DNA from: CAZOOA01 sp964581355
GTDB lineage: Bacteria; Bacillota; Dethiobacteria; DTU022; UBA8154
NCBI GenBank assembly: GCA_964581355.1
Contig: CAZOOA010000012.1
Coordinates: 1-52,184, forward strand
Direction: 5' to 3'
DNA length: 52,184 nucleotides
Shown here: positions 48,061-52,184 of the stretch, in pieces
Position numbering within the stretch: the first letter of the stretch is position 1
How the letters are laid out: the number at the start of each line of letters is the position of its first letter
Notes under the pieces: generated by a model
The model's database searches: none
What the model was told of the DNA's origin: nothing
The model's input: the letters and a program-made list of their open reading frames with translations, nothing else
Made by a program: the position numbers and the translations under genes

Positions 48061-49737
48061 GTGTTTAAAGAAGATAAACTGGAAGAACTGAGGAGAAAAA
48101 AGGCAGGCTGGGATGAAAACCTTCAAAAAAATCTGGAAAAGAGGCCGGAGCGAAAAGACGAGTTTAAAACCGATTCCAACATTCCCGTTGAGACTGTCTA
48201 TACTCCTCTGGATCTGGAAAATTTTGATTACCTGGAGCAACTGGGGTTGCCTGGTGAATATCCTTTCACCAGGGGCGTTCAGCCCAACCTTTACCGCGGG
48301 CGTCTGTTTACCATGCGCCAGTACGCCGGGTTTGGCAGTGCAGAAGAAACCAACAAACGATTCCGTTACCTCCTGGATCAGGGACAAACAGGGCTGAGTA
48401 TTGCCTTCGACCTTCCTACACAAATTGGGTACGATTCAGATCACCTCCTGGCCAGGGGAGAAGTAGGTAAAGTTGGTGTGGCCATTGATTCCCTGAAAGA
48501 CATGGAAATTCTTTTTGACCAGATCCCCCTGGATCAGGTCACCACCTCCATGACTATTAACTCCCCGGCAGCAATTATCCTGGCCATGTACCTGGCTATG
48601 GCGGAGGAACAGGGGGTGGATTTAAGCCAGCTGGGAGGAACAATCCAAAATGATATCCTCAAAGAATATGTGGCCCGGGGCACATATATCTTCCCGCCAG
48701 AACCTTCTATGCGTTTAATCACTGATATTTTTGAATTCTGCGGGGAAAAAGTGCCCTCCTGGAATACCATCAGCATTAGCGGTTATCATATCAGGGAGGC
48801 AGGGTCCACTGCTGTGCAGGAGATTGCTTTTACCCTGGCCAATGGGATCGCATATGTTGATACGGCGGTCAAGGCCGGGATGGAAGTGGACAAATTTGGT
48901 CCCAGACTATCTTTCTTCTTTAACGCCCATCAAAATTTCTTTGAAGAAATTGCCAAATTCCGGGCGGCCCGACGGGTTTGGGCTAAAATAATGAAGGAAC
49001 GTTTTGGCGCACAGAACCCACGTTCTATGATGCTGCGTTTCCATACCCAGACCGCAGGCTGCAGCTTGACCGCACAGCAGCCTATGGTTAATCTCATGCG
49101 GGTAGCCTTCCAGGCTTTAAGCGCCTGCTTGGGCGGGACCCAGTCACTCCATACCAACTCCTATGATGAAGCTCTGGCCCTGCCCAGTGAACATGCGGTG
49201 TTGATGGCCCTGCGTACCCAGCAGGTGGTTGCCTATGAGTTGGGTGTAACTGATACGGTAGATCCCATGGGTGGTTCCTACTTCATGGAAAACCTGACCG
49301 ATCAGATTGAAGAACAGGTCATCAATTATATTGAACAAATCGATGAACTGGGTGGAGCGGTACGGGCTATCGAGCAAGGTTTTATGCAGAAAGAGATCCA
49401 GCAGAGCGCTTACGATTACCAAAAAGAAGTGGAAAGTAACGAGCGGGTTGTCATTGGCGTGAACAAGTTTGTTACTCAACAGGAAGAACCGACAGAACTT
49501 CTCAAGATGGACCCGACTGTTTCCGAACGGCAGGAAGAAAAATTAAAGAAACTGCGTGAGGAAAGAAACGGCAAAGAAGTGGCGAATGCGTTACAGCAGC
49601 TGCGCAGTGCGGCTCAAACAGATGAAAACTTGATGCCCTATATTCTTAATGCTGTGAAAGTATATGCTACAATCGGGGAAATATGCGATGTCCTGCGTGA
49701 AGTCTTTGGAGAATTCCAGCAACAGGTGTTACTCTAA
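48061..49737 (+). CDS. methylmalonyl-CoA mutase large (catalytic) subunit
   Basis: The 558-aa TIM-barrel subunit lacks the B12 domain, which is the next gene. YPFTRGVQPNLYRGR then FTMRQYAGFG is the mutase signature; Tyr in RQYAGF is as in methylmalonyl-CoA mutase, whereas isobutyryl-CoA mutase has Phe. MLRFHTQTAG and GGTQSLHTNSYDEAL line the active site. It rearranges (R)-methylmalonyl-CoA and succinyl-CoA by radical chemistry with adenosylcobalamin. The GTG start has GGGAGGAAA upstream. Confidence 0.95.
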   Translation: MFKEDKLEELRRKKAGWDENLQKNLEKRPERKDEFKTDSNIPVETVYTPLDLENFDYLEQLGLPGEYPFTRGVQPNLYRGRLFTMRQYAGFGSAEETNKRFRYLLDQGQTGLSIAFDLPTQIGYDSDHLLARGEVGKVGVAIDSLKDMEILFDQIPLDQVTTSMTINSPAAIILAMYLAMAEEQGVDLSQLGGTIQNDILKEYVARGTYIFPPEPSMRLITDIFEFCGEKVPSWNTISISGYHIREAGSTAVQEIAFTLANGIAYVDTAVKAGMEVDKFGPRLSFFFNAHQNFFEEIAKFRAARRVWAKIMKERFGAQNPRSMMLRFHTQTAGCSLTAQQPMVNLMRVAFQALSACLGGTQSLHTNSYDEALALPSEHAVLMALRTQQVVAYELGVTDTVDPMGGSYFMENLTDQIEEQVINYIEQIDELGGAVRAIEQGFMQKEIQQSAYDYQKEVESNERVVIGVNKFVTQQEEPTELLKMDPTVSERQEEKLKKLREERNGKEVANALQQLRSAAQTDENLMPYILNAVKVYATIGEICDVLREVFGEFQQQVLL

Positions 49738-49762
49738 CCAGGCCTGGAAAGGAGTTTGAAAC

Positions 49763-50158
49763 ATGGCAGAGAAAAAAATACGTGTTTTGGTCGCGAAGGT
49801 TGGATTGGACGGACACGACCGGGGGGCCAAGGTCATCGCCCAGGCGTTTAAAGATGCGGGCATGGAGGTTATCTATACTGGGCTCAGGCAGACCCCGGAA
49901 AAAATAGTGGAAACGGCTATCCAGGAAGATGTCCAGGCAGTCGGTATCAGCATCCTTTCCGGAGCACACATGCAGCTTCTTCCTCCTGTTTGTGAACTGT
50001 TGCGCAACCAGGGTGCGGGGGATATTCTGGTGATTGCCGGAGGGGTTATACCGAAAGAAGACATTCCTTATCTCAGGCAAGCTGGAGTTGCCGAGGTATT
50101 TACCCCGGGAACTCCCACCGGGGAGATTATCGAGTTCGTTAAAGAAAGTCTAGCTTAA
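49763..50158 (+). CDS. methylmalonyl-CoA mutase small (B12-binding) subunit
   Basis: The 131-aa cobalamin-binding domain has the lower-ligand motif GLDGHDRGAKV (Asp-x-His-x-x-Gly), then SILSGAH and IAGGVIP. It complements the large subunit encoded 25 bases upstream. Split mutases of this kind are common in Firmicutes and archaea. The ATG has AAAGGAG upstream. Confidence 0.95.
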   Translation: MAEKKIRVLVAKVGLDGHDRGAKVIAQAFKDAGMEVIYTGLRQTPEKIVETAIQEDVQAVGISILSGAHMQLLPPVCELLRNQGAGDILVIAGGVIPKEDIPYLRQAGVAEVFTPGTPTGEIIEFVKESLA

Positions 50159-50176
50159 GAAAGGGGTGAAAGGATA

Positions 50177-50587
50177 ATGTTAAAGAAGATCGATCACATC
50201 GGTATTGCTGTGAAAAACCTGGACGAAGCACTGGCCTTTTATGAAGATGCTCTGGGGCTGAAAGCGACCGGTACGGAAGTAGTGGAAGAGCAAAAAGTGA
50301 AAGTTGCTTTTCTCCCCCTGGGTGACAGCAAGATCGAGCTTTTAGAGTCCACCGATCCCGAAGGACCTGTAGCCAAGTTTATTGAAGCACGTGGTGAAGG
50401 GGTTCAGCATATAGCTGTCAGGGTTGAAGATATTGATCAAAAACTGCAGGACATGGAAAACAAAGGAGTACGTTTAATTGACAAATCACCCCGTTATGGT
50501 GCCGGAGGAGCAAAAATTGCCTTTTTACATCCAAAATCAACATCTGGTGTGCTGCTGGAACTGTGCCAGAGAGACGAGGAGGTATAG
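50177..50587 (+). CDS. mce: methylmalonyl-CoA epimerase
   Basis: The 136-aa vicinal-oxygen-chelate protein has metal ligands in DHIGIAV (His), KIELLE (Glu), GVQHIAV (His) and LLELCQ (Glu). It interconverts (R)- and (S)-methylmalonyl-CoA, linking the mutase to the carboxyltransferase encoded next. It starts 18 bases after the mutase subunit. Confidence 0.95.
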   Translation: MLKKIDHIGIAVKNLDEALAFYEDALGLKATGTEVVEEQKVKVAFLPLGDSKIELLESTDPEGPVAKFIEARGEGVQHIAVRVEDIDQKLQDMENKGVRLIDKSPRYGAGGAKIAFLHPKSTSGVLLELCQRDEEV

Positions 50588-50593
50588 TAACCA

Positions 50594-52135
50594 TTGGAAG
50601 ATAAACTAAAATTCTTAGAGGAAAGAAGACAGGTTGTACTAAAAGGTGGCGGCGATAAACGCATCGAGGATCAGCATAAAAAAGGCAAGCTTACAGCCCG
50701 GGAGCGGCTGGAACAATTCCTGGATCCCGGCAGTTTTGTGGAAATTGGCACATTTGTCCAGACAGGGTTGGAAGATGCCAGTACCATCGACATTCCCCAC
50801 CCCGGTGAGGGTGTTGTGACCGGGCATGGGACAGTGGGCGGCCGGCTGGTTTACATTTTTGCCCAGGACTTTACCGTGGCCGGTGGTTCCCTGGGGGAAC
50901 TTCATGCAGCCAAGATCTGCCGGGTAATGGACCTGGCAGCCAAAAATGGCGCACCATTTATCGGCCTGAACGACTCCGGTGGAGCCCGGATCCAGGAAGG
51001 GGTTATGTCCCTGGACGGCTACGGGAATATTTTTTACCGGAACACCGTTTATTCCGGAGTGGTTCCCCAAATATCTGTGGTTATGGGCCCCTGTGCCGGA
51101 GGAGCCGTTTATTCGCCGGCGCTGACAGACTTCGTTTTTATGGTTGACAATTCCAGCTACATGTTTATTACCGGCCCCCAGGTGATCAAGGCGGTTACAG
51201 GAGAAGAAGTAACCCCGGAAAAGTTGGGCGGCTCGCATACTCACAACGAGACCAGTGGTGTAGCTCATTTCAGGGCGGCTGATGAAGGGGAATGCCTGGA
51301 AAAACTTAAAAAGCTGCTGAGCTTTTTGCCACCCAACAACTTAAATGACGCACCAGCGTTCCCGCCGGCTGAACCAACGTTGTCATCGGAGGAACTGCTG
51401 GAGCTGGTTCCCCCCGATCCCAACAAACCATATGACGTAGTCGATGTGATCAGCCGCATTGTAGACGGCAGCGACTTTTTCCAGGTACATGAGCATTATG
51501 CCCGTAACGCCGTCGTGGGCTTTGCCAGGATGCAGGGACAGTCTGTGGGTATTATAGCTAACCAACCCAAGGTGCTGGCTGGTTGCTTGGATATAAACAG
51601 CTCAGATAAGATTGCCCGGTTTGTGCGTTTTTGTGACTGCTTCAATATTCCCCTGGTTACCTTTGTCGATGTGCCGGGATATCTTCCCGGAGTGAACCAG
51701 GAATACGGCGGGATAATTCGCCACGGTGCCAAGATTCTTTACGCCTACTCTGAAGCCACAGTTCCCCAGATCAGTATTATCCTGCGTAAAGCGTACGGGG
51801 GAGCATATATTGCCATGAACGGGCGCTGCCTGGGCGCAGATCTGGCCCTGGCCTGGCCTACGGCCGAAGTGGCCGTTATGGGTCCCGAAGGAGCCACCAA
51901 TATTATTTACCGCAAGGAAATTGAAAAAGCGGAAGATCCCCAGCAGGAGCGAACCAAGCGGGTGGATGAATACCGTGAACGCTACGCCAACCCATATATT
52001 ACTGCAGCCCGTGGGTGGATCGATGATGTGATCGATCCCAGGGAAACCCGGCGGCACCTGATCAGGTCGTTGGAAATGCTCAAAAACAAGTTCGAGGAAA
52101 GGCCCAGGAAGAAGCACGGGAACATTCCGCTATAG
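50594..52135 (+). CDS. methylmalonyl-CoA carboxyltransferase/decarboxylase alpha subunit
   Basis: The 513-aa protein has the two crotonase-like halves of acyl-CoA carboxyltransferases: the N-half with GKLTARERLEQFLDPGSF, LNDSGGARIQEGV and GPCAGGAVYSPALTDF, and the C-half with VDVPGYLPGVNQEYGGIIRHG and AYGGAYIAMNGR. It carries carboxyl transfer between methylmalonyl-CoA/propionyl-CoA and biotin, either as the Na+ pump decarboxylase MmdA or as a transcarboxylase 12S subunit. The biotin carrier and membrane subunits would lie beyond the window, so the type is open. The TTG start has GAGGAGG about 10 bases upstream. The final 49 bases of the window hold no recognisable feature. Confidence 0.92.
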   Translation: MEDKLKFLEERRQVVLKGGGDKRIEDQHKKGKLTARERLEQFLDPGSFVEIGTFVQTGLEDASTIDIPHPGEGVVTGHGTVGGRLVYIFAQDFTVAGGSLGELHAAKICRVMDLAAKNGAPFIGLNDSGGARIQEGVMSLDGYGNIFYRNTVYSGVVPQISVVMGPCAGGAVYSPALTDFVFMVDNSSYMFITGPQVIKAVTGEEVTPEKLGGSHTHNETSGVAHFRAADEGECLEKLKKLLSFLPPNNLNDAPAFPPAEPTLSSEELLELVPPDPNKPYDVVDVISRIVDGSDFFQVHEHYARNAVVGFARMQGQSVGIIANQPKVLAGCLDINSSDKIARFVRFCDCFNIPLVTFVDVPGYLPGVNQEYGGIIRHGAKILYAYSEATVPQISIILRKAYGGAYIAMNGRCLGADLALAWPTAEVAVMGPEGATNIIYRKEIEKAEDPQQERTKRVDEYRERYANPYITAARGWIDDVIDPRETRRHLIRSLEMLKNKFEERPRKKHGNIPL

Positions 52136-52184
52136 TATGAAAATGGAGTTTCCGTTTCCCGGTATCGGCTCCGGTTATCTTCGC

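Noticed and set aside
1..52184. CRISPR array, insertion sequence, rRNA or replication origin
   Set aside because: No regularly spaced repeats, transposase genes, rRNA sequence or DnaA-box cluster were seen. The only repeat of note is the tRNA-Arg duplication.

Overview
The window looks like a chromosomal piece of a strictly anaerobic, probably spore-forming Firmicute close to the Peptococcaceae (Desulfotomaculum/Pelotomaculum-like). That placement is an inference from gene content: strong AGGAGG Shine-Dalgarno sites with frequent TTG/GTG starts, a SleB-type hydrolase, a multi-subunit formate dehydrogenase, corrinoid methyltransferases, a methylmalonyl-CoA pathway cluster and active use of selenocysteine.

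Layout. 1-2.9 kb: divergent acyl-CoA synthetase (partial) and thiolase, then a LysM/SleB hydrolase. 3-6 kb: acylphosphatase, a receiver-PAS-GGDEF-EAL protein and a small protein. 6.1-8.9 kb (minus): a SerA-like protein that has lost its catalytic residues, and an orphan DNA methyltransferase. 9.1-9.5 kb: an ArsC/Spx-family gene with an in-frame TGA. 10-19.6 kb: a corrinoid methyl-transfer cluster (corrinoid protein, URO-D-type methyltransferase, AmiS/UreI-like channel, MtrH-type methyltransferase, RACo-type activator, DUF1638 protein) followed by a histidine kinase whose input is itself a corrinoid-binding domain, and its AraC-type response regulator. 19.6-20.5 kb (minus): a lipoprotein MsrA with an in-frame TGA. 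20.6-22 kb: a tRNA-Arg(CCT) gene whose 3' half plus terminator is repeated 1.16 kb downstream, enclosing a UPF0175/DUF3368 toxin-antitoxin pair. 22-24.5 kb (minus): cDPG-synthetase-like protein, nitrilase-family amidase and tRNA-Arg(CCG). 24.9-36.4 kb: a membrane phosphatase-like protein, ymfF/ymfH peptidase homologues, DegV, class III aminotransferase, CoA-disulfide-reductase-like flavoprotein, ProRS and a DUF362 ferredoxin. 36.7-43 kb: NuoE/NuoF/FdhA formate dehydrogenase (FdhA with TGA-encoded Sec) and FdhD. 43-44 kb (minus): a P-loop NTPase. 44.1-52.1 kb: a sigma-54-type activator followed by succinyl-CoA ligase, methylmalonyl-CoA mutase, epimerase and carboxyltransferase genes.

How it fits together. 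The last region matches the core of the methylmalonyl-CoA route used in propionate oxidation or formation, and formate dehydrogenase would dispose of electrons as formate (or take them up). The corrinoid cluster would move a methyl group from an unidentified small substrate to a pterin, and its own corrinoid-domain kinase suggests that the cell reads the state of a corrinoid cofactor to control the cluster.

The strongest unusual signals are the corrinoid-domain sensor kinase and three selenoprotein genes (ArsC-like, lipoprotein MsrA, FdhA). Each has a hairpin directly after the TGA with nearly identical geometry. Other points of note are the tRNA-flanked toxin-antitoxin island, the catalytically stripped SerA homologue, and three genes in which a hairpin separates a strong Shine-Dalgarno site from the AUG.
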